Position numbers and translations under genes: made by a program | Shown here: piece by piece, positions 32,828-42,370 of the stretch | Layout of the letters: every line of letters begins with the position of its first letter | Position numbering within the stretch: position 1 is the stretch's first letter | From: Saprospiraceae bacterium | GTDB taxonomy: Bacteria > Bacteroidota > Bacteroidia > Chitinophagales > Saprospiraceae | Direction of reading: 5' to 3' | NCBI GenBank assembly: GCA_021604865.1 | Contig: BQJU01000007.1 | Span: 62,001-126,000 of the forward strand | DNA length: 64,000 nucleotides | The notes under the pieces: generated by a model | Databases searched by the model: none | The model's input: the letters and a program-made list of their open reading frames with translations, nothing else | What the model was told of the DNA's origin: nothing

Positions 32828-33730
32828 TTAGCCTTGCATCGCTTCCTCAGCAATAGCTGAAAGTGCATCATTGATTGCATCTCTTACGGCATCATTGTCT
32901 TTAATATCGTAACGGTCAGTAATGGTTCCGGCTCCGAAGTAACTGATTTTGACTTCACCATCTTCAGCTTCCCAAACCAAAATTTTTAATGGCAGATCAA
33001 TACCGGCGCGTTGGTTGCTTTGCATCAATGGGGTTCCGCCTTCCGGATTACCAAAAATGATCAGGCGGGTTGGACGCAGGTCAACACCAATATTTTGAGC
33101 ATTTTGTCCATGGTTGACTTCAGCAATGATATTAAAATTACGGGTAGCAATGGCGTCTTTAATACGCTGGTAGGTTACATCTACTGAAGTATCACTATCC
33201 ATCGTAATCAGTGCGGCAGCAGCATTAAAAAGTTCTTCTTTTTCCTCTGGATCACCACTATTGGTCAGGCCGGCAAAAAGGTCATTCAAATCTGCTTCGT
33301 AAGTTTCCCTGTCTTTGATACCGAAACGGTCATTCAAGGTACTTCCATTGTAGTAACCCGTTTGCGTTAAACCAGCCTCATCTTCCCAGATCAAAATCCT
33401 AAAAGGCAATTCGATGCCTACCCGTTGATCGGAGGTCATGAGGTTAGAAGCGATGGTCGCATCGTTAAAGAGGACCAATTTTGTTGGACGAAGGCTCATG
33501 CCTGCACTGGCAGCAGCGCCACTATGGTCCACTGTGGCTGTTACCGATAATCCATTTGCGCCAATGCCCGCTTGTATACTTGCAAGCATGGCATCAACTG
33601 ATCCGGTTTGTTCGGTAACGATCAATGCCTCATCATCTCCAATGATGAGACCTTCGTCGTCTTTGTCACAGGCCATAAAACTAAGACCCATGAAGAGAAA
33701 TGCTAATAAACTTAATTTTGGAATTTTCAT
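32828..33730 (-). CDS. Lipoprotein with two DUF302 domains
   Basis: Predicted lipoprotein: signal ending LFMGLSFMACDKDDEG (lipobox cysteine). Two DUF302 domains follow, each with the same order of motifs: SLRPTKLVLFNDATIASNLM with IELPFRILIWEDEAG, then DLRPTRLIIFGNPEGGTPLM with IDLPLKILVWEAEDG. The second copy is about 150 residues after the first. DUF302 function is not settled; it is a small alpha/beta fold found in periplasmic proteins. The ATG at 33730 begins two residues after a TTG that was rejected. Followed by a strong terminator. Confidence 0.85.
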   Translation of the reverse strand: MKIPKLSLLAFLFMGLSFMACDKDDEGLIIGDDEALIVTEQTGSVDAMLASIQAGIGANGLSVTATVDHSGAAASAGMSLRPTKLVLFNDATIASNLMTSDQRVGIELPFRILIWEDEAGLTQTGYYNGSTLNDRFGIKDRETYEADLNDLFAGLTNSGDPEEKEELFNAAAALITMDSDTSVDVTYQRIKDAIATRNFNIIAEVNHGQNAQNIGVDLRPTRLIIFGNPEGGTPLMQSNQRAGIDLPLKILVWEAEDGEVKISYFGAGTITDRYDIKDNDAVRDAINDALSAIAEEAMQG

Positions 33731-34193
33731 TTTCAAATTACATTTTGATTAAATAATCTGATCCGGCGGATGTTGTTTGTAGCAGCCGGGATCATTAGAT
33801 TAGAGTTGTTGTATAACTATAGCTAGGTTCGTTTTGGAAAAGGAGATTGTCTATAGCGCGTACTTAGCGGTCTGTGAACGTTTTTTTCGCCCATAATTCA
33901 CCTCAAAGCAGTCATTTGGAACCCTCATACTCCTGTTTTTGAGGCTCGTCTGGGCAAAAAATGACTCATTCTCGACTCGAAGGCCAATTTCCAAACACGC
34001 ACTTAAAAGATGGGGTTCACCTTTTGTGGGATTGAGTAATTACCAATCTTTTTAAACGGGGTTTTTGACAGGATCAGAATTGATCCTAAGCCAATAGGTT
34101 CGCGTTTTTATATTCGTCTCTATAACCGGGCATTGGGGGTTGAGGTTCGGTGGAAGTCCTGGAAATTAAATTAAACAAATGTTAAACGGACTA
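33731..34193. other. Gene-free stretch between the DUF302 and MBL genes
   Basis: 463 nt without a supported ORF. It holds a perfect short palindrome AGGATCA/TGATCCT at 34070-34087 and a weak family-B-like segment at about 33940-34002 (TTTTTGAGGCTCGTC and GGCCAATTTCCAAACACGC). Confidence 0.5.
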
Positions 34194-35012
34194 TCATAAT
34201 CCCAATTCCCTCAATACCAACGCCACATTTTCCTCATGAAATTTAGTCATAATCTTGGGGAAGTAATATTTCTCCCACAAATCTCCCACCGGAAATTCAG
34301 TGCCCGCCTGCAAATGTTTGCGTAATTCCTGTATGTAAATTTCAGATTCGAGCACCCGCTGGTGCATATCCAATGGATTATCGGTAACCTGACCGTGGCC
34401 GGGGATCAATAATTCAGGAATCTGATACATAATAATTTGGTCAGCCTTTTCCAGGCTGGATTCGTAGGCGGTACTGCTGTGGTAGATGTAGGGAAATTCT
34501 ACATTAGACAGGTAGTCGCCGGCAATAAAAAAGTTGCCGGGCTCAACTAGCGTAAAGATTCCATCAGGGTTGTGGCCGGGAGCTAGCCAAAATTGCAGTT
34601 TTGTATCTCCCAATTGGAAAATCTGCTCATCTTCCTTGACAATGACATCAATAACCGGATAGTCAATTGCATAGTCGCGACGGATGTAATATTCATCATC
34701 AAAATCGCGGATTTGTTGTAGCGTCGCTTCCGGATCAGGATTATTGACAAAAGCTTCTGAAGCGATGCAGCGAGCTCCGGGGAAAGCATTATAAGCTATA
34801 ATATGATCGTAGTCAGAATGGGTAAAAAGCAGGTAAAGAGGCCGACCTTTGCAAATATTATAAACATAATGGCGGATATTCTCAACCTCTTCAGGCAGCC
34901 AATTGGGGTCAATGATCAAAACCAAATCCGGCGTGTCAATCACAGTGGAAGTGGTTTGAAACAAGGCACTTTGAAACACACAAATCCCCGGCGACTGATA
35001 CTGAATCTGCAT
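34194..35012 (-). CDS. MBL-fold metallo-hydrolase
   Basis: Metallo-beta-lactamase fold hydrolase of 272 residues. The metal motif is LLFTHSDYDHIIAYN (H65, D67, D69, H70), so the canonical second histidine of HxHxDH is an aspartate; further ligand regions are APGHNPDG, IAGDYLSNV and LIPGHGQVT. No signal peptide. Its start overlaps the stop of the saccharopine-dehydrogenase-like gene (shared TAATG), so they are co-translated. Substrate unknown; glyoxalase-II- or lactonase-like hydrolysis is possible. Confidence 0.85.
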   Translation of the reverse strand: MQIQYQSPGICVFQSALFQTTSTVIDTPDLVLIIDPNWLPEEVENIRHYVYNICKGRPLYLLFTHSDYDHIIAYNAFPGARCIASEAFVNNPDPEATLQQIRDFDDEYYIRRDYAIDYPVIDVIVKEDEQIFQLGDTKLQFWLAPGHNPDGIFTLVEPGNFFIAGDYLSNVEFPYIYHSSTAYESSLEKADQIIMYQIPELLIPGHGQVTDNPLDMHQRVLESEIYIQELRKHLQAGTEFPVGDLWEKYYFPKIMTKFHEENVALVLRELGL

Positions 35013-36343
35013 TACAGATCAGTTTCTTTTTCTTCGAAAACGACACCAAATTCCTGCAATTCTTTTAATACAGGTTCATATACTTCCTTCATTACTGGAA
35101 TATTAACACCCGTAGAATTGATTCTGCCTTCCATCACCATTTTTACAAAAATCCCTAGAGGCAGGCCAACCAATCTCGACATCGCCGTATCCTCATTATC
35201 ATGTCCTTTCAAAACCAAGGTAGAGGTTAATAATTTCATTTTGCCCGCCAATTCATACTCGAATTCGTGTTTCATGACGATCATGTCTTTATCGTCTTCC
35301 TTTAACTTCAGCTTTTCAAGCAGTAGTTTCTCCAGAATCAGGGCAGGTGTGGCATTTTTTAAGCGGATTTTTTTCTTGCGAAAAAGGCCAAGCCATTCCA
35401 GCTTTTTCATCACCGGAGAGTTGACATCCTCTTTAATCAAATTGGCAATTCTCTCCTTTACGGAACCGGAGCCTTCTTCGACATAAGCCTCCATCCACTC
35501 ATGAAAAGTAATGGAACCTGAGTCCAAAATGGGGTAAGAACCATCGGTTAATCCGATTTTCACTAATGCATTCCAGGCATCGCAAAATCCTCGATGACGT
35601 ATAGTGCCACGAATAATATTTGGAATACCTTCCAAGCCATATACCTCCCGATAAAGCAGGGAATCCCGATTTACATAAACTTCGTATTCCCCTAAGCCAT
35701 TAATATCTGTCAACCAGTATTCTTTAAACAGCCGATTGTAGGGAACAAACTTCAGCTTTTCGTTTTTAAGGTATTGGGCAGTGCCCTGTCCTGCCAGGAC
35801 AACATTACGAGGATTCCAGGTTATTTTGTAATTCCAGGGGTTATCATCACTTTCGGGAGCCACCACACCACCGGTATAAGAGCGAAAAGCAGTTAGTTTT
35901 CCTCCCTTGGCTTTGATCTCATCAATTTGTTCCATGGCCGACATGTGGTCGATGCCAGGATCAAGTCCCATCTCTCCCATAAATATGAGTTCGCGGTCAC
36001 GGGCCTCATCACCAAGCCGGTACATTTCCTTTGACACATAAGAGGCTGTGATCAGGTGTTTTTTGAGCTTTATACAATCGTGGGCTACTTCCAGGTGCAA
36101 ATGGGCGGGCAACAAGGAGACCACCACATCGGCTCTACCGATCATTTCCCGTCGATCATTCACTTTCATAACATCCAGCCAGGTAGCGCGACCATTGGGG
36201 TGATTTTTCACTTTTTGCTCTGCTAAAGAGGGGTCCGCATCGGCCACGGTTACAAACCAATTTTTCTCACTGGCCTGTTTGAGTACATAATTAATTAGTG
36301 CAGATGAAGAGCGCCCTGCGCCTATGATCAGGATATTGTTCAT
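35012..36343 (-). CDS. Saccharopine dehydrogenase-like oxidoreductase
   Basis: NAD(P)-binding enzyme of 443 residues: the Rossmann loop ILIIGAGRSSSALINYVL is at the N-terminus, then LITASYVSKEMYRLGDEA and GEMGLDPGIDHMSAMEQID, typical of the LYS9-like saccharopine dehydrogenases (glutamate-forming), which turn saccharopine into aminoadipate semialdehyde and glutamate in lysine breakdown. It overlaps the MBL hydrolase start by one nucleotide and is divergent from cdd. This is a different subfamily from the polyamine synthase at 31013. Confidence 0.85.
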   Translation of the reverse strand: MNNILIIGAGRSSSALINYVLKQASEKNWFVTVADADPSLAEQKVKNHPNGRATWLDVMKVNDRREMIGRADVVVSLLPAHLHLEVAHDCIKLKKHLITASYVSKEMYRLGDEARDRELIFMGEMGLDPGIDHMSAMEQIDEIKAKGGKLTAFRSYTGGVVAPESDDNPWNYKITWNPRNVVLAGQGTAQYLKNEKLKFVPYNRLFKEYWLTDINGLGEYEVYVNRDSLLYREVYGLEGIPNIIRGTIRHRGFCDAWNALVKIGLTDGSYPILDSGSITFHEWMEAYVEEGSGSVKERIANLIKEDVNSPVMKKLEWLGLFRKKKIRLKNATPALILEKLLLEKLKLKEDDKDMIVMKHEFEYELAGKMKLLTSTLVLKGHDNEDTAMSRLVGLPLGIFVKMVMEGRINSTGVNIPVMKEVYEPVLKELQEFGVVFEEKETDL

Positions 36344-36445
36344 ATTGCTTCGCTGATTATGCTAACTTTCGGTAAATTGAGCGCAATATACTACATTGGT
36401 AAAGAATGACAACTTGCGTATCCTTAAATTTTCAACTCGAATACA

Positions 36446-36937
36446 ATGACGAAACCTAAAAAACTGAAGATCAATACCCTGATTGAAGTTTATGAAGATC
36501 CAGCCAATTTAATAAAACAAGACTTCAATCTTTTGGTAGCAGCCAAAGAGGCGTTGGTGAAAAGTTATGCCCCTTATTCGGGTTTTCAGGTGGCCGCCGC
36601 AGCTATATTAGAAGATGGCACGGTCATTTCGGGTGCCAATCAGGAAAATGCGGCTTATCCGATGTGTTTGTGTGCCGAACAAGTGTGCCTGGCTGCTGTC
36701 CGGTCCGTACAACCTCAGGGTAAAATTGTGGCGATGGCCATTACCGTCCACAACGCCCAAAATCCGGCTACGCAGCCTGCTGCGCCCTGCGGTGCTTGTC
36801 GGCAGGTACTATCGGAAACAGAGGATCGGCAGCAAAGTCCGGTGAAGATTATTTTTGCTGGCGAAAGCGGTGAAGTCTATGTGGTAGCTTCGGCCAAAAG
36901 CTTACTCCCACTGAGTTTTAATCAATCTTTTTTATAG
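36446..36937 (+). CDS. cdd: Cytidine deaminase
   Basis: Zinc enzyme turning cytidine/deoxycytidine into uridine. The two motifs are exact: CAEQVCL (C76, E78) and APCGACRQVL (C115, C118), the zinc ligands plus the catalytic glutamate. SYAPYSGFQVAAAAIL at 40-55 is the substrate loop. 163 residues, slightly longer than tetrameric Cdd at the N-terminus. It is a single gene between divergent and convergent neighbours; 1 nt separates it from the kdsB end. Confidence 0.95.
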   Translation: MTKPKKLKINTLIEVYEDPANLIKQDFNLLVAAKEALVKSYAPYSGFQVAAAAILEDGTVISGANQENAAYPMCLCAEQVCLAAVRSVQPQGKIVAMAITVHNAQNPATQPAAPCGACRQVLSETEDRQQSPVKIIFAGESGEVYVVASAKSLLPLSFNQSFL

Positions 36938-36938
36938 G

Positions 36939-37679
36939 CTAATCCACCATCTTCCTGGCCCGGTCCAGGTCTTCTTCCGTGTCAATACCCTGGCTGTCCT
37001 GGTCTGTCATACCTACCCGGATGCTAAATCCTGCCTCCAGCCAGCGCAATTGCTCCAGGGATTCCAATTTTTCCAAATTGCCTGGAGGCAATTCAGTGAC
37101 AGCCAACAAGCTGGTTCTCAAAAAACCATAGATGCCCAGGTGTTTGATAAATGTAGCGTGTTTTAACCAATTTTCAGCCGGTATATTGCGCAGGTATGGA
37201 ATGGCACTGCGACTAAAATAGAGTGCCCTGTCATTAACTGCTTTGACCAATTTGACCACATTGGGGTTGAAAATATCTTCCTGTAGATTTATAGGTGTTC
37301 CCAAAGTGGCAATTTGTGTGCCGTCGTCCTGTTGCAGCAAACGTATCACTTGGCCAACATCAGCAGGATTAATAAAGGGTTCATCCCCCTGGATATTGAT
37401 GATAATCTCATAATCCTTTAACTCCCTCGCCACTTCGGCACAGCGGTCTGTTCCGCTTTGGTGCGTATCAGAGGTCATTCTAGCTAATCCACCAAATGAC
37501 TGCACGTGCTGCAGTATCCGTTCATCATCCGTGGCCACCACTACCCTATCTACTAAAGGTGTTTGGACTACCCGCTGGTAAACCCGTTGAATCATACTTT
37601 GACCGCCAATATCAGATAGTGGTTTCCCGGGCAACCGGGAGGAAGCATATCTGGCTGGAATAATTCCCAATACTTTCAT
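36939..37679 (-). CDS. kdsB: 3-deoxy-manno-octulosonate cytidylyltransferase
   Basis: Activates Kdo as CMP-Kdo for lipid A/LPS assembly. The N-terminal nucleotide-binding motif is IIPARYASSRLPGKPL; VVATDDERI, IINIQGDEPFINP and YFSRSAIPYLR are all typical of KdsB; 246 residues, the usual length. It indicates that the organism makes Kdo-containing lipopolysaccharide. The gene is convergent with cdd. Confidence 0.96.
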   Translation of the reverse strand: MKVLGIIPARYASSRLPGKPLSDIGGQSMIQRVYQRVVQTPLVDRVVVATDDERILQHVQSFGGLARMTSDTHQSGTDRCAEVARELKDYEIIINIQGDEPFINPADVGQVIRLLQQDDGTQIATLGTPINLQEDIFNPNVVKLVKAVNDRALYFSRSAIPYLRNIPAENWLKHATFIKHLGIYGFLRTSLLAVTELPPGNLEKLESLEQLRWLEAGFSIRVGMTDQDSQGIDTEEDLDRARKMVD

Positions 37680-37755
37680 ATTTCAATAATATCATTTGTG
37701 GGAACATATTGGAAATTCCAATGCTGGCCTGCAAATAGCAAACTTTCGACTTCAA

Positions 37756-37793
37756 AGCATGTTTGCAACCCAAAGCCGACCTCCAAACATGCT
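37756..37793. repeat. Short family-B palindrome upstream of kdsB
   Basis: AGCATGTTTGCAACCC then GCCGACCTCCAAACATGCT: the outer arms AGCATGTTTG and CAAACATGCT pair perfectly. It contains the CTCCAAACATGCT end of family B. Confidence 0.5.
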
Positions 37794-37866
37794 CTCAGCA
37801 TAAAAATCCCAACACGCTCTAAAACATAAATCTAAAAATTTTCCTGGGCTTCTATATAATCTTAAG

Positions 37867-37874
37867 TATTTTTG
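37867..37874 (+). promoter_or_regulatory. Bacteroidota -7 promoter box (TATTTTTG)
   Basis: TATTTTTG, 12 nt before the ATG of the LysM protein. Matches TAnnTTTG; the -33 region is weak. Confidence 0.45.
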
Positions 37875-37886
37875 TGACAAACCAAA

Positions 37887-38759
37887 ATGAGAAACACTAT
37901 GCAGCGCTTTATCTTTCTTTTTAACATCACTTTTTGTTTGTTATCTGCCTCTACCGCTTGGGCCCACGGCGACAGCTTGCAATATTTATTGCCTACAGAT
38001 ACTATCAAACTGGAAACGGGGCCATACGGTGAAAAGATTTTTATTCACCAGATGGAGCGAAAACAAACCCTTTATTCACTGGCAAGATTCTACGGTTTAT
38101 CGGTAGAAGAACTTTATTATTTCAACCAGGGATTAAAAAACCAGGTGGTTTCTCCAGGTATTGCCATTAGGGTCCCAATCCCTAACAGGGCCATACGCCG
38201 CTATCTGGAAGCCGATCTCAACCCACGTGATTACACCCCCGTTTATTACGTTGTCAAAAAGGGAGATACGATGTATCGGATATCCAAACATTTTTTTCGC
38301 ATTCCAATTGATACCCTGATGCAACGAAACAACCTGGATAAAACAGAAGTAAAAACCGGGCAATTGATCAGGGTAGGTTGGATGAATATTCACGGTATAC
38401 CTGAAGAATATCGGGATTTTAAAGGAGGGCCACTAGCACGTAGAAACCATGCAATGAAAAAATTGTACCTTCGCGAGGCTGAAGGAAAACGGGAGAAAGA
38501 TCAGCAAGGAGTTGCCGTTTGGCAAAAAAACAGCCAGGCAGAATCAGATTTGTACGTGTTGCATCGCGAAGCACCAATAAATTCTGTTATCGCAATTACT
38601 AACCCAATGGGAGACCGTACAGTATATGCCAAAGTAGTCGGTAAAGTTCCGGATACAGCCTATTCTAATTCTGTGGTTGTGGTTGTATCGCCCCTTACAG
38701 CAAAATTATTGGGCGCAAGAGATCCCCGTTTTTTTGTCATGATAAAATACCTTAAGTAA
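37887..38759 (+). CDS. LysM-domain envelope protein
   Basis: Signal peptide FIFLFNITFCLLSASTAWA at the N-terminus, then two LysM peptidoglycan-binding modules: QTLYSLARFYGLSVEELYYF near 55-100, and KKGDTMYRISKHFFRIPIDT near 118-165. The C-terminal 70 residues (VLHREAPINSVIAITNPMGD, DTAYSNSVVVVVSP) resemble the RlpA-like double-psi beta-barrel region often found after LysM in Bacteroidota. It probably binds cell-wall glycan in the periplasm. 290 residues. A second ATG 12 nt in (37899) is possible. Confidence 0.82.
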   Translation: MRNTMQRFIFLFNITFCLLSASTAWAHGDSLQYLLPTDTIKLETGPYGEKIFIHQMERKQTLYSLARFYGLSVEELYYFNQGLKNQVVSPGIAIRVPIPNRAIRRYLEADLNPRDYTPVYYVVKKGDTMYRISKHFFRIPIDTLMQRNNLDKTEVKTGQLIRVGWMNIHGIPEEYRDFKGGPLARRNHAMKKLYLREAEGKREKDQQGVAVWQKNSQAESDLYVLHREAPINSVIAITNPMGDRTVYAKVVGKVPDTAYSNSVVVVVSPLTAKLLGARDPRFFVMIKYLK

Positions 38760-38761
38760 GC

Positions 38762-38788
38762 TATCGACAAATTTTATGTTTGTCGATA
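38762..38788 (+). terminator. Hairpin after the LysM gene
   Basis: Perfect 10-bp stem TATCGACAAA/TTTGTCGATA with 7-nt loop, 3 nt after the LysM gene stop. The following T-run is short and delayed, so it may be weak. Confidence 0.55.
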
Positions 38789-38830
38789 TCGCTAGCTTTT
38801 ACGCTTAATTTTTAAAATTTTCAAACCAAA

Positions 38831-40186
38831 ATGTATTACCAGAACATATTGGAAACCATTGGGAACACACCATTGGTCAAACTTAACAAAACGGTAGAGG
38901 ATATCCCTGCCCTGGTGTTGATGAAAGTAGAAACCTTCAACCCTGGCCATTCCATTAAAGACCGCATGGCACTGAAAATGCTGATCGATGCTGAAAATCG
39001 AGGAGATATCTTGCCCGGTGGAACCATTATTGAATGTACTTCCGGTAATACGGGTATGGGCCTTGCCATTGCAGCAGCCGTAAAAGGTTACCGTTGCATC
39101 TTTACTACCAGTGATAAACAATCAAAAGAAAAGATAGATTTACTCAAGGCGCATGGTGCAGAGGTCATCGTTTGTCCAACAAATGTCACGCCTGACGACC
39201 CACGTTCCTATTACTCAATAGCTGAGCGACTTAGCAAAGAAATCCCCAATTCTTATTGGTGTAACCAATACGATAACCTGTCAAATCGGGAGGCTCATTA
39301 CGAATCAACCGGCCCTGAGATCTGGGAACAAACGGAGGGTAAAATCACCCACATGATTGTCGGCGTAGGTACCGGGGGTACCATTTCTGGTACGGGTAAA
39401 TACCTCAAAGAAAAAAATCCGAATATCAAAGTTTGGGGGGTGGATACCTATGGATCGGTATTTAAAAAATACCATGAAACCGGAGAGTTTGATGAAAATG
39501 AAATTTATCCATACATCACCGAAGGTATTGGAGAAGATATCCTGCCTAAAAATGTTGACTTTGACCTGATCGACCATTTTGAGAAAGTCACCGATAAAGA
39601 CGGTGCCGTAATGGCTCGTCGGCTAGCCAGAGAAGAAGGGATATTATTGGGGTATTCTGCCGGATCAGCGGTAGCGGGGCTTCTTCAGTTAAAAGGTCAA
39701 CTGACAAAGGATGATGTGGTGGTAGTGATCGTTCACGATCATGGCAGTAGGTATGTCGGTAAAATTTACAATGACGACTGGATGCGGGAGCGTGGATTTA
39801 TGGACACCGAAATGAAAGTTAAAGATGTCATTTCTAAAAAGAAGGACAAAACTTTTCATTCTGTTCAACATGCCGATACGGTTCGCCATGCTTTTAACAT
39901 CATGAAATCAATGGATATTTCTCAAATGCCCGTATTGAAGGAGGGAGAAATTGTTGGTTCGATTACGGAAAGTGCCGTGCTTAGCTTTTTATTGGAAAAC
40001 CCAATGCTGCATACAGAACAAAAAGTGGAATCCATTATGGGTGACCCCTTTCCTGTGGTAAGTGAAGAGCTCTCTTTCAGTCAGTTAAGCAAATACATCA
40101 GTAAAAAGATACCTGCGGTGATGGCGAAGGATAAGGCTGGCGAATTGCATATCCTTACTAAATATGATATCATTCAGACTTTTTAA
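38831..40186 (+). CDS. Cysteine/cystathionine synthase-type PLP enzyme with CBS pair
   Basis: A PLP-dependent beta-replacement enzyme: the Schiff-base lysine K43 is in NPGHSIKDRMALKM, the substrate loop is ECTSGNTGMGLAIA, and the phosphate-binding motif is GVGTGGTISGTGKYL near 175. A pair of CBS domains occupies about 335-451 (VKDVISKKKDKTFHSV, MDISQMPVLKEGEIVGSITE), which may bind adenosyl ligands. This matches bacterial cystathionine-beta-synthase-like proteins; O-acetylserine sulfhydrylase activity is the main alternative. It is a single gene on the plus strand, convergent with the NlpC/P60 gene directly after it. Confidence 0.9.
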   Translation: MYYQNILETIGNTPLVKLNKTVEDIPALVLMKVETFNPGHSIKDRMALKMLIDAENRGDILPGGTIIECTSGNTGMGLAIAAAVKGYRCIFTTSDKQSKEKIDLLKAHGAEVIVCPTNVTPDDPRSYYSIAERLSKEIPNSYWCNQYDNLSNREAHYESTGPEIWEQTEGKITHMIVGVGTGGTISGTGKYLKEKNPNIKVWGVDTYGSVFKKYHETGEFDENEIYPYITEGIGEDILPKNVDFDLIDHFEKVTDKDGAVMARRLAREEGILLGYSAGSAVAGLLQLKGQLTKDDVVVVIVHDHGSRYVGKIYNDDWMRERGFMDTEMKVKDVISKKKDKTFHSVQHADTVRHAFNIMKSMDISQMPVLKEGEIVGSITESAVLSFLLENPMLHTEQKVESIMGDPFPVVSEELSFSQLSKYISKKIPAVMAKDKAGELHILTKYDIIQTF

Positions 40187-41038
40187 TTAAAACAGCTCTA
40201 TTTGTTGCCGTAGAATTTCGGTATCCTCGCTTTTTTTATGCTCCGGCTTCTCCTGGTTTGTCAAGAGTCTCTTAATCAGGCGAAGCCGGTGTGTATAACG
40301 TTTTTGATCCTGATTGTAGATACCGTAATGATCAATAGTATCTATTCTGACCTTACCATAAGCATGGATAATCTGTTTGTCCTCCATAATAATCCCTACA
40401 TGGGTTACCCGCCCCTTATAGTTTTCAAAAAAGGCAAGATCACCAGGCCAGGCATGATCAATGAAATGAACATTTTCTCCCTGGAAGATTTGTTGTTCCG
40501 CTTCCCTGGTCAATTTGACACCTGCCATTCTAAAGACTACCTGCACAAAACCTGAACTATCTATCCCCAATGGAGATCTTCCACCCCAAAGAAAGGGTGC
40601 ATTGAGGTATCGTTTGGCTAATTTGATGATGAGGTTCGAATTAGAAACCACCATGTCTTTCTGGAAAACTGCCTGCCCACTAAAATTGTAGGATACTTCC
40701 CCTAATCTAAACCGCATCCCGTCAAAGTTAGGTAAGCGTGCACCAAGCGTGATGGGCAAAAAGTGATCTTCTGCCATTGCTGGTTGCATAAATTCCAATA
40801 CAAAAGCAAAATTTTCCCGATAATCAGCATACTCACTTGGGGTGAGTGCTTTTAGTTGATTGGTAGCCATCCATCCTACGGAGTTGTCATCACAACACCT
40901 GACTTTACACCATTGCCTACCCTTTTCTTCCAATATTTCAACCATTTCTCCAAATAACACCTGGGTAAGCATTTCACTTTTGTGTGAAGCACTGTTACGT
41001 ACAGGTGCCATACTAAGGGGGCAAATACAGATAGCCAT
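40187..41038 (-). CDS. NlpC/P60-like protein with SH3 domains and a serine in place of the catalytic cysteine
   Basis: The 283-residue protein has an SH3-like part (1-60: LTQVLFGEMVEILEEKGRQW) and an NlpC/P60 domain from about 132 to 255. In the family motif the catalytic cysteine is followed by SGF; here it is GIDSSGFVQ, so Ser161 stands where Cys is expected (codon AGT versus TGT). The histidine H213 (RVTHVGIIMED) and H225 (IIHAYGKV) are kept. No clear signal peptide. It may have lost peptidase activity or be a binding protein. It lies downstream of the convergent CysK-CBS gene. Confidence 0.85.
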   Translation of the reverse strand: MAICICPLSMAPVRNSASHKSEMLTQVLFGEMVEILEEKGRQWCKVRCCDDNSVGWMATNQLKALTPSEYADYRENFAFVLEFMQPAMAEDHFLPITLGARLPNFDGMRFRLGEVSYNFSGQAVFQKDMVVSNSNLIIKLAKRYLNAPFLWGGRSPLGIDSSGFVQVVFRMAGVKLTREAEQQIFQGENVHFIDHAWPGDLAFFENYKGRVTHVGIIMEDKQIIHAYGKVRIDTIDHYGIYNQDQKRYTHRLRLIKRLLTNQEKPEHKKSEDTEILRQQIELF

Positions 41039-41053
41039 TTAACTGCTGTTTTA

Positions 41054-41152
41054 TTTTTGACAAATGCGGTGGTCGGCCAAAAGTAAAATCCACAACAGTA
41101 GATTTTATTGCTTTGCTTTTGCTGACCTAATAATCACGGAATTTATCAAAAA
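41054..41152. repeat. Family-C inverted repeat copy
   Basis: TTTTTGACAAATGCGGTGG near 41054 pairs imperfectly with the inverse of ATCACGGAATTTATCAAAAA near 41133-41152, with inner AAAATC/GATTTT arms. It lies between the NlpC/P60 gene and the PorP gene. Confidence 0.5.
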
Positions 41153-41314
41153 ACTATAAAAAAGGCATTCCTGAGTGGATCTTCTTTTCAAAAATAATAA
41201 ATATCTGTTAAAGTCCGTTGATTTGGTGTTGCCAAGCGACAAAAATTCAATAATAACTTAATCTCCTCTTTAAATTAGCCCTAAATTGGGCCGGATTTAT
41301 AAAATGAAGTTTAT

Positions 41315-42364
41315 ATGAAAAAATATGTACTTGTTGCGCTCAGTATGATCATGATAGCAGGATGGGGTAAAGCTCAAGACCAACATTTTACCCAGTTTTA
41401 TGCTTCTCCGACCACCCTTAACCCTGCTCTGACAGGAGCTTTTGAAGGCAAATTTCGCCTTTCTATGATTTATCGGGATCAGTGGCGTAGTATCCTGCCT
41501 AATCCACTGGCAACCTTTTCTGCTGCTGCAGATTTTCGTTTTAGCTTTCGCCCAACACAAAGAGTCAAAGACGCCATTGGTTTTGGTGTTGTTTTTTATA
41601 ATGATCGTCCTAGTGAATACTTTTCAATCAATCAGGTCTACCTTTCGGGGGCTTTTCACAAGTCACTCAATTCGGAAAACAACCAGTTTTTGACCCTCGG
41701 GGCGCAGGTGGGTATCTCCCAATGGAATACCAATTACAGTCAATTGTCTTTCAATGATCAGTTTGACGGAACCAATGGTTATTCTGACCCTACCCGGGAA
41801 GAATTACCGGAAAACAATTTTGCTTTTGGCGATTATAATGTAGGCTTGAATTATAGTTATTCGCCTGACTATGGTATTGGCTTTTATGTAGGAGCTGCCT
41901 TAAATCATGTCCTGGAACCGGCCGTCAGTTTTTTCTATGACGAAACTGACCCGGAGAAGTATGCTGACGACCAATTACACCGAAAATATACGGGTCACCT
42001 CGGATTAGTGATTCCTGCGGGTAAATATGTACAAATTCTGCCAAGGGCTTTGTATTATTCCCAGGGACCACACCAGGCCATGAATGCCGGGTCTAATTTT
42101 CGTTTTTTGGTAAATGACATTAATGGTACGGCGCTTCATGTAGGCAGCTGGTTGCGTTTGGCCGCTGATGAGGTCAATCCATTACATACCGATGCCGTGG
42201 TGGTGATGGCAGGTATTGAATATCAGAATTTTTTGATTGGATTTAGTTACGATGCCAACCTGGAAGACTATTCCAATACCAAAAAAGGACAGGGAGCTTT
42301 CGAAGTTTCTATTGCCTACCTTGGTGAATATGATAATGAAACAATTGTGTGCCCTAAGTTCTAA
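41315..42364 (+). CDS. PorP/SprF family type IX secretion membrane protein
   Basis: Outer-membrane component family linked with T9SS and gliding. Signal peptide (YVLVALSMIMIAGWGKAQ) followed by the family's start DQHFTQFYASPTTLNPALTG, then IYRDQWRSILPNP and FQNFLIGFSYDANLEDYSNT near the C-terminus. 349 residues with a beta-barrel-like alternating pattern. It is alone, not with the SprA/PorKLMN cluster, which is common since Saprospiria carry many copies. A family-B hairpin (42371-42410) follows the stop. Confidence 0.93.
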   Translation: MKKYVLVALSMIMIAGWGKAQDQHFTQFYASPTTLNPALTGAFEGKFRLSMIYRDQWRSILPNPLATFSAAADFRFSFRPTQRVKDAIGFGVVFYNDRPSEYFSINQVYLSGAFHKSLNSENNQFLTLGAQVGISQWNTNYSQLSFNDQFDGTNGYSDPTREELPENNFAFGDYNVGLNYSYSPDYGIGFYVGAALNHVLEPAVSFFYDETDPEKYADDQLHRKYTGHLGLVIPAGKYVQILPRALYYSQGPHQAMNAGSNFRFLVNDINGTALHVGSWLRLAADEVNPLHTDAVVVMAGIEYQNFLIGFSYDANLEDYSNTKKGQGAFEVSIAYLGEYDNETIVCPKF

Positions 42365-42370
42365 AATTCA

